A stretch of DNA of 64,000 nucleotides from Strongyloides papillosus (taxonomy: Eukaryota; Nematoda; Chromadorea; Rhabditida; Strongyloididae): assembly GCA_005656395.1 (NCBI GenBank), contig SRSI01000027.1, positions 1 through 64,000 on the forward strand, read 5' to 3'. Under the pieces are notes generated by a model. That model was not told the DNA's origin and ran no database searches. It was given only the letters and a program-made list of their open reading frames with translations. Both the position numbers and the translations under genes were made by a program. Below, piece after piece: positions 12,301-23,879 of the stretch. The first letter of the stretch is position 1. Each line of letters starts with the position of its first letter.

Positions 12301-15300
12301 TTTATTTATCTTATTTCCCTAGAAAATACCGAGATTCTTTTTCGTTCAAAACGACAACGATCTACCCTTTTTATTTCACTTTATTTCATGAATCTAGATG
12401 TAAAATTACATGAGGAATCGAATGAGCATAGTGAGAACATGCGCTTTTTCGATTTTTGTACTCAAACATTGGGATATTTTATTTATCTTATTTCCCTAGA
12501 AAATATCGAGATTCTTCTTCATTCAAGAGCACAATGATCTACCCTTTTTATTTCACTTTTTTTCGTGAATCTAGATGTAAAATTACATGAGGAATCGAAT
12601 GAGCATAGTGGGAACATGCGCTTTTTCGATTTTTGTACTCAAACATTGGGATATTTTATTTATCTTATTTCCCTAGAAAATATCGAGATTCTTCTTCATT
12701 CAAGAGCACAATGATCTACCCTTTTTATTTCACTTTTTTTCGTGAATCTAGATGTAAAATTACATGAGGAATCGAATGAGCATAGTGAGAACATGCGCTT
12801 TTTCGATTTTTGTACTCAAACATTGGGATATTTTATTTATCTTATTTCCCTAGAAAATATCGAGATTCTTCTTCATTCAAGAGCACAATGATCTACCCTT
12901 TTTATTTCACTTTATTTCATGAATCTAGATGTAAAATTACATGAGGAATCGAATGAGCATAGTGAGAACATGCGTTTTTTCGATTTTTGTACTCAAACAT
13001 TGGGATATTTTATTTATCTTATTTCCCTAGAAAATATCGAGATTCTTCTTCATTCAAGAGCACAATGATCTACCCTTTTTATTTCACTTTTTTTCGTGAA
13101 TCTAGATGTAAAATTACATGAGGAATCGAATGAGCATAGTGAGAACATGCGCTTTTTCGATTTTTGTACTCAAACATTGGGATATTTTATTTATCTTATT
13201 TCCCTAGAAAATACCGAGATTCTTTTTCGTTCAAAACGACAACGATCTACCCTTTTTATTTCACTTTATTTCATGAATCTAGATGTAAAATTACATGAGG
13301 AATCGAATGAGCATAGTGAGAACATGCGCTTTTTCGATTTTTGTACTCAAACATTGGGATATTTTATTTATCTTATTTCCCTAGAAAATATCGAGATTCT
13401 TCTTCATTCAAGAGCACAATGATCTACCCTTTTTATTTCACTTTTTTTCGTGAATCTAGATGTAAAATTACATGAGGAATCGAATGAGCATAGTGGGAAC
13501 ATGCGCTTTTTCGATTTTTGTACTCAAACATTGGGATATTTTATTTATCTTATTTCCCTAGAAAATATCGAGATTCTTCTTCATTCAAGAGCACAATGAT
13601 CTACCCTTTTTATTTCACTTTTTTTCGTGAATCTAGATGTAAAATTACATGAGAAATCGAATGAGCATAGTGGGAACATGCGCTTTTTCGATTTTTGTAC
13701 TCAAACATTGGGATATTTTATTTATCTTATTTCCCTAGAAAATATCGAGATTCTTCTTCATTCAAGAGCACAATGATCTACCCTTTTTATTTTACTTTTT
13801 TCAATGAGTCTAGATGTAAAATTACATGAGAAATTGAATGAGCATAGTGGGAACATGCGCTTTTTTGATTTTTGTATTCAAACATTGAAAAAATTTGTTA
13901 CCTTGGAAAATACCGAGATTCTTTTTTGTTCAAAACGACAACTATCTACATTTTTTATTTCACTTTATTTCATGAATCTAGATGTAAAATTACATGAGAA
14001 ATTGAATGAGCATAGTGGGAACATGCGCTTTTTTGATTTTTGTATTCAAACATTAAAAAAATTTGTTACCTTGGAAAATACCGAGATTCTTTTTTGTTCA
14101 AAACGACAACGATCTACCCTTTTTATTTCACTTTATTTCATGAATCTAGATGTAAAATTACATGAGAAATTGAATGAGCATAGTGGGAACATGCGCTTTT
14201 TTGATTTTTGTACTCAAACATTGGGATATTTTATTTATCTTATTTCCCTAGAAAATATCAAGATTATTTTTCGTTCAAAACGACAACGATCTACCCTTTT
14301 TATTTCACTTTATTTCATAAATCTAGATGTAAAATTACATGAGAAATTGAATGAGCATAGTGGGAACATGCGCTTTTTTGATTTTTGTATTCAAACATTA
14401 AAAAAATTTGTTACCTTGGAAAATACCGAGATTCTTTTTTGTTCAAAACGACAACGATCTACCCTTTTTATTTCACTTTATTTCATGAATCTAGACGTAA
14501 AATTACATGAGAAATTGAATGAGCATAGTGGGAACATGCGCTTTTTTGATTTTTGTATTCAAACATTGAAAAAATTAGTTACCTTGGAAAATACCGAGAT
14601 TCTTTTTCGTTCAAAACGACAACGATCTACCCTTTTTATTTCACTTTTTTTCGTGAATCTAGATGTAAAATTACATGAGGAATCGAATGAGCATAGTGGG
14701 AACATGCGCTTTTTCGATTTTTGTACTCAAACATTGAGATATTTTATTTATCTTATTTCCCTAGAAAATATCGAGATTCTTCTTCATTCAAGAGCACAAT
14801 GATCTACCCTTTTTATTTCACTTTTTTTCGTGAATCTAGATGTAAAATTACATGAGAAATCGAATGAGCATAGTGGGAACATGCGCTTTTTCGATTTTTG
14901 TACTCAAACATTGGGATATTTTATTTATCTTATTTCCCTAGAAAATATCGAGATTCTTCTTCATTCAAGAGCACAATGATCTACCCTTTTTATTTTACTT
15001 TTTTCAATGAGTCTAGATGTAAAATTACATGAGAAATTGAATGAGCATAGTGGGAACATGCGCTTTTTTGATTTTTGTATTCAAACATTGAAAAAATTTG
15101 TTACCTTGGAAAATACCGAGATTCTTTTTTGTTCAAAACGACAACTATCTACATTTTTTATTTCACTTTATTTCATGAATCTAGATGTAAAATTACATGA
15201 GAAATTGAATGAGCATAGTGGGAACATGCGCTTTTTTGATTTTTGTATTCAAACATTAAAAAAATTTGTTACCTTGGAAAATACCGAGATTCTTTTTTGT

Positions 15301-18216
15301 TCAAAACGACAACGATCTACCCTTTTTATTTCACTTTATTTCATGAATCTAAACGTAAAATTACATGAGAAATTGAATGAGCATAGTGGGAACATGCGCT
15401 TTTTGATTTTTGTATTCAAACATTGAAAAAATTAGTTACCTTGGAAAATATCGAGATTCTTCTTCATTCAAGAGCACAATGATCTACCCTTTTTATTTCA
15501 CTTTTTTTCGTGAATCTAGATGTAAAATTACATGAGGAATCGAATGAGCATAGTGAGAACATGCGCTTTTTCGATTTTTGTACTCAAACATTGGGATATT
15601 TTATTTATCTTATTTCCCTAGAAAATACCGAGATTCTTTTTCGTTCAAAACGACAACGATCTACCCTTTTTATTTCACTTTATTTCATGAATCTAGATGT
15701 AAAATTACATGAGGAATCGAATGAGCATAGTGAGAACATGCGCTTTTTCGATTTTTGTACTCAAACATTGGGATATTTTATTTATCTTATTTCCCTAGAA
15801 AATATCGAGATTCTTCTTCATTCAAGAGCACAATGATCTACCCTTTTTATTTCACTTTTTTTCGTGAATCTAGATGTAAAATTACATGAGGAATCGAATG
15901 AGCATAGTGGGAACATGCGCTTTTTCGATTTTTGTACTCAAACATTGGGATATTTTATTTATCTTATTTCCCTAGAAAATATCGAGATTCTTCTTCATTC
16001 AAGAGCACAATGATCTACCCTTTTTATTTCACTTTTTTTCGTGAATCTAGATGTAAAATTACATGAGGAATCGAATGAGCATAGTGGGAACATGCGCTTT
16101 TTCGATTTTTGTACTCAAACATTGGGATATTTTATTTATCTTATTTCCCTAGAAAATATCGAGATTCTTCTTCATTCAAGAGCACAATGATCTACCCTTT
16201 TTATTTCACTTTTTTTCGTGAATCTAGATGTAAAATTACATGAGGAATCGAATGAGCATAGTGAGAACATGCGCTTTTTCGATTTTTGTACTCAAACATT
16301 GGGATATTTTATTTATCTTATTTCCCTAGAAAATACCGAGATTCTTTTTCGTTCAAAACGACAACGATCTACCCTTTTTATTTCACTTTATTTCATGAAT
16401 CTAGATGTAAAATTACATGAGGAATCGAATGAGCATAGTGAGAACATGCGCTTTTTCGATTTTTGTACTCAAACATTGGGATATTTTATTTATCTTATTT
16501 CCCTAGAAAATATCGAGATTCTTCTTCATTCAAGAGCACAATGATCTACCCTTTTTATTTCACTTTTTTTCGTGAATCTAGATGTAAAATTACATGAGGA
16601 ATCGAATGAGCATAGTGGGAACATGCGCTTTTTCGATTTTTGTACTCAAACATTGGGATATTTTATTTATCTTATTTCCCTAGAAAATATCGAGATTCTT
16701 CTTCATTCAAGAGCACAATGATCTACCCTTTTTATTTCACTTTTTTTCGTGAATCTAGATGTAAAATTACATGAGAAATCGAATGAGCATAGTGGGAACA
16801 TGCGCTTTTTCGATTTTTGTACTCAAACATTGGGATATTTTATTTATCTTATTTCCCTAGAAAATATCGAGATTCTTCTTCATTCAAGAGCACAATGATC
16901 TACCCTTTTTATTTTACTTTTTTCAATGAGTCTAGATGTAAAATTACATGAGAAATTGAATGAGCATAGTGGGAACATGCGCTTTTTTGATTTTTGTATT
17001 CAAACATTGAAAAAATTTGTTACCTTGGAAAATACCGAGATTCTTTTTTGTTCAAAACGACAACTATCTACATTTTTTATTTCACTTTATTTCATGAATC
17101 TAGATGTAAAATTACATGAGAAATTGAATGAGCATAGTGGGAACATGCGCTTTTTTGATTTTTGTATTCAAACATTAAAAAAATTTGTTACCTTGGAAAA
17201 TACCGAGATTCTTTTTTGTTCAAAACGACAACGATCTACCCTTTTTATTTCACTTTATTTCATGAATCTAGACGTAAAATTACATGAGAAATTGAATGAG
17301 CATAGTGGGAACATGCGCTTTTTGATTTTTGTATTCAAACATTGAAAAAATTAGTTACCTTGGAAAATACCGAGATTCTTTTTCGTTCAAAACGACAACG
17401 ATCTACCCTTTTTATTTCACTTTATTTCATGAATCTAGATGTAAAATTACATGAGGAATCGAATGAGCATAGTGAGAACATGCGCTTTTTCGATTTTTGT
17501 ACTCAAACATTGGGATATTTTATTTATCTTATTTCCCTAGAAAATATCGAGATTCTTCTTCATTCAAGAGCACAATGATCTACCCTTTTTATTTCACTTT
17601 TTTTCGTGAATCTAGATGTAAAATTACATGAGGAATCGAATGAGCATAGTGGGAACATGCGCTTTTTCGATTTTTGTACTCAAACATTGAGATATTTTAT
17701 TTATCTTATTTCCCTAGAAAATATCGAGATTCTTCTTCATTCAAGAGCACAATGATCTACCCTTTTTATTTCACTTTTTTTCGTGAATCTAGATGTAAAA
17801 TTACATGAGAAATCGAATGAGCATAGTGGGAACATGCGCTTTTTCGATTTTTGTACTCAAACATTGGGATATTTTATTTATCTTATTTCCCTAGAAAATA
17901 TCGAGATTCTTCTTCATTCAAGAGCACAATGATCTACCCTTTTTATTTCACTTTTTTTCGTGAATCTAGATGTAAAATTACATGAGGAATCGAATGAGCA
18001 TAGTGGGAACATGCGCTTTTTCGATTTTTGTACTCAAACATTGGGATATTTTATTTATCTTATTTCCCTAGAAAATATCGAGATTCTTCTTCATTCAAGA
18101 GCACAATGATCTACCCTTTTTATTTCACTTTATTTCATGAATCTAGATGTAAAATTACATGAGAAATCGAATGAGCATAGTGGAAACATGCGCTTTTTCG
18201 ATTTTTGTACTCAAAA
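9301..18216 (+). repeat. satellite array, right arm, about 51 units (168 and 177 bp)
   Basis: Head-to-tail units each carry TCTAGATGTAAAATTACATG, GAGCATAGTG and TGTAYTCAAACATT. Two length classes, 168 and 177 bp, differ by a 9-bp segment after the TCAAACATT motif. Both lengths are multiples of three, so one frame stays open across many units (391, 332 and 276 codons). It is interrupted only where CGA is replaced by TGA and by a single T deletion in one unit variant (near 11925, 15402 and 17320). Blocks of several units recur identically, such as 11531-11950 and 15007-15426, indicating recent segmental amplification. The open frames are best read as a property of the satellite, not as genes. 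Confidence 0.93.
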
Positions 18217-19690
18217 ATTGAAAAAACTAAAAAAAAATTCTAAAAAACAATGAAAACGTCAATTTAGGAAGTCAACAGTATGCTTATTCGTTTTTTTATA
18301 AAAAATTACCCCTAGAAACAAAATTTGTTTTTAAAAAAATTTATCTACTGGAAACTTGTAAAAATCGATTTTTCAAACTTTGACTCACTACAGCTCCTGT
18401 ATCTCGAAGTTTCAGGACGTAAAAATTTGCCAATGTACATTTTTTTAGTTGCTCTTTTTATTAATGAAATAAAAATGGGGGGTAAAATTTTTAGTTGTAC
18501 ATCGAATGTCTGATTGACTCAAAAAGTGTGATTTAAAAAGAATTTTATAAATTTCCAAAAATAAGGATTTTTTTGAAGTTTTTTATCTCAAAATTTTAAT
18601 ATCTATCATTTTAATAAAACCTATATATTATGAAAGCTCTTAATATCCTCTACAAGAATATACTTTTGTCATATCAGAGTTAACGACCATTTTTCTTATA
18701 GTTAGATTTAAGAATAATTATCCATAATTTTTATGCATTTTTTACTTTGAAAGTCAATCTTTTAAATTATAAGCAAGTAGAATTACTTTAGTATATATTA
18801 TAAACTATGTTGAATATACTACTAAGCTTAATACAAAAGAAATTCCTTAAATAGTTAATTTTTACTAAAAACAATTTTTTACAATTTTAAAAACAATTTG
18901 ACTTTTATTAAAAAAAATGATCAAATACTTTGATTTTAGCATTCAGAAACTGTAAAGATTGTTGAAAATCTACTTTTTACATGTAGAATACAAGTTCTAA
19001 TATATGTGTTTGAGGTCTAATAGAACATATTAGAGAAGAGTTCAAGTCATTGCATGAAATACTTTTTTTGAAAAGGTGTAATAAAATGATGTACTATTAA
19101 AGCATGATCTGATTATAATATACAAATATCACCTTAAAAAATTTCATAATTAAAAGTTTTAATATCTGTTTCTTTAAAAATTATTCCTTTAAATATCTTG
19201 TAAAATAACCATTTATAGACAGTATTTTGCAATAACTTTATTTTTTTCAACATTATATAAAATGTAATCTTCCCTAAAGCAATTTTTTAATACAAATAAT
19301 TTTAAGAAAATTTCTTTTAATGTTAAAAATGCATAAAAATTATGGGTAATTAACTTTAAATGTAATTATATCAAAAATGGTCAGTAACTTTGATATGACA
19401 ACAGTATATTCTTGTGAGAGAGATCAAAGGCTTTCAAAATATATAGGTTTCATATAAGTTTAGAAATTAAAATTTTGAGATGAAAAGGCTTTAAAAAAAA
19501 TCTGCATTTTTGGAAGTTAAAGATTTTTTTTCAATAATCTCCTACCACACATTACGAACATTGCGTTGTAAGGTTTTCATAAACTATTATTAACGACAAA
19601 TGAGGTTTTTTTATTAGTTTAGAAAAACGGTGCTACAACAAGGGTCAAAGTATTTGACCGAGGAAATAACATAGTGTGATTACTATATTT

Positions 19691-20768
19691 CTCTTACATT
19701 CGAATAAATGTTACCAACTAGTTAGTAAATCTATCTTGACGTGAAAAAAACACTATATTTGCCCATTGTCCTTCATTTTATTCGATTTTAAACATTTTTT
19801 CGACGTGTGATAATTAAAAAATATTCAATTATCATTAACGGCTATTTCTAAAATGAAAAAATCTAATTGTAGTAGAGATTGTCAGTTAATTTTTTTAATG
19901 AGAAATCTCAAGTTGTAAGTGAAAGATTTTCTTGTAATCGAAAATCAATAATTAAAAGAACTATTTAGAAGGAAAAAATTCTAGAAGAGGTAGTGTGACA
20001 AAACTTGCTGGAGAGTTAGAAATATCGAAAGATGTGATTCAAGATTTTCAATTCGATTTTTTTATATTTTAAAATCTTGTTTTGAAATACACATTCATGA
20101 ATGCCGATTTGCGTAATATATTGACTACTAATGTGAAAGAGGTAACAATATAGTTGTTACAGCATAAAAAGTTCTTATGATCATAACCGTTAAATTTATG
20201 GAAATACTTGTCGTTGAGAATAAATGCCAAAGATAAACATTTAACTTATGTCTTTACGAAATTTGTAATTATTGATACAAGACTTTATAATGTACCTAAA
20301 AAATTTTTTAAGGTTAAGATAGAAGAAAATGCTTTATTACAAATCTATAGGAAACCATGTTCAAAGTTAAAGAAGAAAAAATAATGATATTGTTAGATAC
20401 GAATTGATGTACTGAGATTTTCCAAAAGACTTTATTCTTTTGTTGGCAAGAAACACAAAAGAAATTGCTTGTAAGAAATTATAAAATTTATCAACCGAAG
20501 GTCAATAAAAGCTAAATGATAGCACCAGTTCAAAAACTAAAAGTTTTTAAGATGCTATTTTAAAATAGTAGATAGCAAATAAATAACTCAGGCTATGTTT
20601 TTCTGTCTATTAGAGACTTTTATGATAAATGGATATCGATTAAAAATAATGAAATTCTTTATATTATGGATGGTCACGACATTCCAAATCAGGGTAAAAT
20701 AAAAAGTACAATGGTACATATAAATTTTAAACTTAATAATTCAAGATTAAGTGAAGTATATAAGTTAA
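19691..20768 (+). pseudogene. possible decayed transposase, unclassified
   Basis: Around 19975-20040 the plus strand reads RRGSVTKLAGELEISKDVIQ, which resembles the helix-turn-helix found at the N terminus of Tc1-like transposases. A second coding-like patch near 20620-20720 contains ILYIMDGHD. Stop codons and frameshifts lie between them and no catalytic triad can be assembled. This may be a transposase relic; the assignment rests on weak similarity seen by eye. Confidence 0.3.
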
Positions 20769-20770
20769 TA

Positions 20771-21684
20771 TTAGGTTGGTGCATAAATAATGGCCGCAAA
20801 TTCATACTACAAATTTATAATGTAAAAAATTAAAATAAATAAATTTATATTAAAACGGCTTTATGTAGAAATTTAGGGGATTTGCCCTGATAATATTTTG
20901 CATATTAACTTAATTTTTAGATTAATTTTTAAAAAATTTATTTCAGATCTTAAAAATGTTGTCAAAAAGAGAATTACGAGTAATTTTCTTGCATGAGTTC
21001 AAACTTAGACATAATATAGTTGAAGCTTATCGAAACATAGTGAATGCATAGGAGGAAGAGTCAACTTCTAAACACTCTTTGCGTTGGTGGTTTGAGAAAT
21101 TCCAAGGGGTTAATTTTGCCCTCAATAATGAAGAGGGTAGAAGAGGATCCCTTACTACCAATACTAAGAATTAATATAAGATTGTAAAACTAAATCTAAA
21201 GCAGTCACCAAGAGAGTTGAAATATATTGACGGAAGCTTGAGAAAATAAATGAAAAACCAAAAAAAATCATCGGGCTTTAAAAATAGAAATAATCCAATA
21301 CTATAGGATGACTAGGTAAGATTTCATGTTTCAAAACTAATTTTAAATAAAACTTGCTGAATTAAAATATGAAGCTCTATCTCATCTTCCATACTCTCCT
21401 GATCCTTTTCCTATAATTTTCGATTTGTTGAAGCATTTGGATGCATTTTTTAAGGATTAATTTTTTAAGAATCAGGAGTCGGCAGAAAGTGATTTCGGCG
21501 ACTTTTTTTAGATCCAAAAGTCCTGAATCTTATAAAACGAGGATTAAAAAGCTGTTAGAACGTTGAGAAAAATGTGTAGATTCTAACGAATATTATTTTA
21601 ATTAATTTACTTAACACAAACTTAAATAAATATTGTCTTAATTCATTTTTTCTCTTTGCGGCCGTTATTTTTGCACCAACCTAT
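20771..21684 (+). mobile_element. mariner element with internal deletion, cecropia/Hsmar-type ends
   Basis: The 914-bp element is flanked by TA on both sides. Its terminal inverted repeats are TTAGGTTGGTGCA at the left and its near-complement TGCACCAACCTAT at the right, continuing through GGCCGCAAA at both ends. This TIR is characteristic of cecropia-subfamily mariners. The usual length is about 1.3 kb, so roughly a third is missing. Confidence 0.9.
20956..21590 (+). pseudogene. mariner transposase, internally deleted
   Basis: The reading frame starts MLSKRELRVIFLHEF, a mariner N-terminal DNA-binding region, and continues through RWWFEKFQ. The C-terminal part shows the YSPD catalytic-region motif in a HLPYSPDPFP context and a region resembling the mariner end. 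The central part with the first two catalytic aspartates is absent, and there are several in-frame stops (an early TAG after about 31 codons). It cannot make active transposase; the ends might still be mobilised in trans. Confidence 0.85.
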
Positions 21685-21689
21685 TATAT

Positions 21690-22658
21690 CTTAGTATAGT
21701 AAGAAAAACTAGAAAAAAACTAAAATAATTTCTCAATTATACGATATCTCTTGTACTGGTAAAAAAGTGCGATTAATACATGATTTAACCTCATTAAATA
21801 AACAGTCATCTGATCCACCACATTTTCATTGTAGTACGATCAAAATAGTAGTAATTATAATAACACCTTATTGTTTTTTTGCAAAAATAAATATAAGTTT
21901 AATGTATTACCATTTTAATACTAAAGAATCAATTTGATCTTAATTTGCTTTTCAAATAGACGATATTACTCTAAATTTTTAACAAATATCTATAGAGTTT
22001 TCATATTCATTATAATTTATCTAGTACGGCATTGACGAGTGTTGTAGCACTGTTAGAAAAAAAAGATATAATGGTAATGGGATATTTTGACGTATTTTTA
22101 TTAGTTAATAGGACTATCTCAGGTTTAGGAAAAAATGTTAATGAAGTTCGGAATACGCTAAACTCTCTTATTTTTAGCTTAAATAAAAAACATTGCTTAG
22201 AAAGGCGACGCTTTGAGTTATTGTATAAATACTAAAGAAAATGGATAAATATCTTGTGATAAACTAACCAAATAACACATGTTGCGATATTAATAGTTGC
22301 CGCGCGACGTTTATTTTTCATTGCAAATGTTTACAAAAATATCAACAATATATCCTAAATTTTATAAAAAAAAACGATCAATTTTCGCATGCGGCAAATT
22401 GTGTAATGCCAAACTGATGAGTTTATTCTTTTCTGGATAAATATTCTAAAAAAGAAGATGAGCAAAACGTTGACTACCATTGCATCACATTTTTATTTTC
22501 CTCTAGGTACTATTGAATTAAGAGGTATAAAAAATGTGTTAATAAATAATCTTATTAAATTAGATGAAAATTTATCTTGTCATAATAAAAAATATATTTT
22601 TAAAGATAAAATTAGACTGTCAGTTAAAAGAGTTATGCCTACTGTAGGTTAATTGAAA
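21690..22658. other. unassigned region with two short open frames
   Basis: Two short frames, 22032-22235 and 22458-22652, have somewhat more balanced amino-acid composition than chance frames here. The second ends eight bases before the target duplication of the Mutator-like element. Neither could be identified. They may belong to the same decayed retroelement as the DIRS-like relic downstream, because the Mutator-like insertion lies between them. Confidence 0.3.
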
Positions 22659-22667
22659 CTTATAAAT

Positions 22668-23298
22668 GGTTCATAGACTTCTCGACATTGGACAACTCGA
22701 CATAAACAACTCGACATTAAGACAACTCGACATTGAGACAACTCGACATTAAGACAACTCGACATTATAGGCAACTCTACGGGTCTTAAAAAATATTTAA
22801 ATTCAAATAATAAAAAAAATTTTAAGCATAAGATACAAAAATTAAGATCAACACTTTAGTTTAAAATTGTGGAACGAATACAATTATATTTTGAACTACA
22901 ATTTAAACCTTGCTAACAATTATGCGGAATCTTTCAATTCGATTTTTGGCCGTATGGTAAATGAAAATCATCCTACAATATATAAATTGATTGAATGCCT
23001 AAAATTGCAGGAATTTCTTACTAATAATACAATAAATAAACAACTACTTGGTGAAGTATCTGAAGTTTTTTCAAAAAAAAATTTGAAAAGACGTATAACT
23101 GCACAAAAGAAATTCTTAGCAAATTTTACGAAATAAGTTTTATGTATAATTTAGATAAATTAGCTGCATTATATCATTTCTAACTTAAAAAAAATTTTTA
23201 CGTTCAATTGTCCTAATGTCGAGTTGTCTTAATGTCGAGTTGTCCTAATGTCGAGTTGTCCTATGTCGAGTTGTCTTATGTCGAGTTGTCTAGACACC
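22668..23298 (+). mobile_element. Mutator-like (MULE) element, 631 bp, with tandem-array ends
   Basis: The element is flanked by the 9-bp direct repeat CTTATAAAT (22659-22667 and 23299-23307). A 9-bp duplication is typical of Mutator-like elements. The ends are imperfect inverted repeats starting GGTTCATAGAC and GGTGTCTAGAC. Inside each end lies an array of the 16-bp unit GACAACTCGACATTAA, about five copies on the left (22681-22768) and about five in reverse on the right (23212-23290). It retains only the C-terminal part of a transposase, so it is a deletion derivative. Confidence 0.85.
22867..23136 (+). pseudogene. MULE transposase, C-terminal fragment
   Basis: An 89-codon frame begins with WNEYNYI and continues NNYAESFNSIFGRMV then HPTIYKLIECLK. 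This matches the region after the catalytic domain of animal Mutator-like transposases, often fused to FLYWCH fingers, where a WN...N..ES.N..F pattern followed by HP.I...I..L is common. The whole catalytic DDE domain is missing. The 9-bp target duplication and inverted-repeat ends support the family. The frame opens with a natural ATG two codons upstream of WNEY or simply at the deletion join. Confidence 0.7.
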
Positions 23299-23419
23299 CT
23301 TATAAATTTCACAAGTTCTATTTTAAAAGCTAGTTCAGGCTTTTAGTGAAAACTATAAGAAACAAAGAAGTAAATCAGCATATGTCATTTAATACTAAGA
23401 AACTAAGAATAGTCTTTAG

Positions 23420-23850
23420 GGAGGTGGTTGCTAACCTAAAAAGAAATTAAATATGGGATTATTTTAATTTATTATCTTATAAATGGAGATTCTTTTTGAT
23501 ATGGGGTATGGCTATGTCTATAAAGAATTGAACATTAGTGTAGCTAGCTTGTTTTTCCCAGGATTTAAAAATAAAATTATTCCAATAAAAGAACTTCATT
23601 GATATGATGTAGTTTGTTCGAATAGGAAATTCTAAGTGAAGTATTATTTTATTAATTAGAATAGAAACTTATAATGTGATTTGTTGGATCAATAAAAGTT
23701 AATATAAAAATAAAGAGGCTAATGAGCTTATAAAAATGATATTCAAGTGTATAGATATTCATATTATGGCGATCATTACAAAGCATATTCCTATAAAAAG
23801 ATTTTCGGCAGATTTACTCAGCAGCAATTTAAAAATACAGTAAAAGACAA
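23420..23850 (+). pseudogene. DIRS-like retrotransposon relic (RNase H region)
   Basis: One frame reads CWINKS, then after a stop NKEANELIKMIFKCIDIH, then KHIPIKRFSADLLS. The order yINk...NEL...HIP...AD.LS matches the RNase H region of DIRS-type elements, and less well other retroelement RNase H domains. Upstream, an IKELH motif sits where DIRS elements have hIN.kEL. Stops and frameshifts are frequent, so this is a dead relic. No tyrosine recombinase was recognised nearby. Confidence 0.45.
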
Positions 23851-23879
23851 GTGTGTAAAATAAAGTGCTTAAAGAAATA

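Larger units (their letters stand above)
8074..18532. mobile_element. A: 10.5-kb inverted-repeat element carrying a satellite array
   Basis: The element begins ATCAC and ends GTGAT, flanked on both sides by TTAA (8070-8073 and 18533-18536). Terminal inverted repeats of roughly 320-340 bp (8074-8400 and 18217-18532) share GAGTCAATC, a run of C/G with TTTTTATTTCATTAATAA, and TCTAGGGGTAATTTTT. Between them are satellite units facing left, a unique spacer, and satellite units facing right. It encodes no recognisable transposase, so its class is uncertain. TTAA flanks recall piggyBac-type insertion, but the termini are not the usual CCY type. Confidence 0.75.
7930..19690. mobile_element. X1: inverted-repeat DNA element, split by element A
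   Basis: The left end (about 7947-8073) and the reverse complement of the right end (about 19300-19680) match, both starting with TTTCCTCGGTC and continuing through TTTTCTAAACT. Removing the inner satellite element (8074-18532) leaves about 1.3 kb with inverted repeats of several hundred bp around a short non-coding core, so this is a non-autonomous element. A second copy begins at about 63150 and lacks the inner insertion, which confirms the join. Exact outer termini and target duplication are not clear. Confidence 0.7.

Noticed and set aside
9470..17578. Long ORFs of up to 391 codons in the satellite array as genes
   Set aside because: They are the same 56- or 59-residue phrase repeated, arise from unit lengths divisible by three, and end at recurrent TGA variants. 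No domain, start context or promoter supports a gene.
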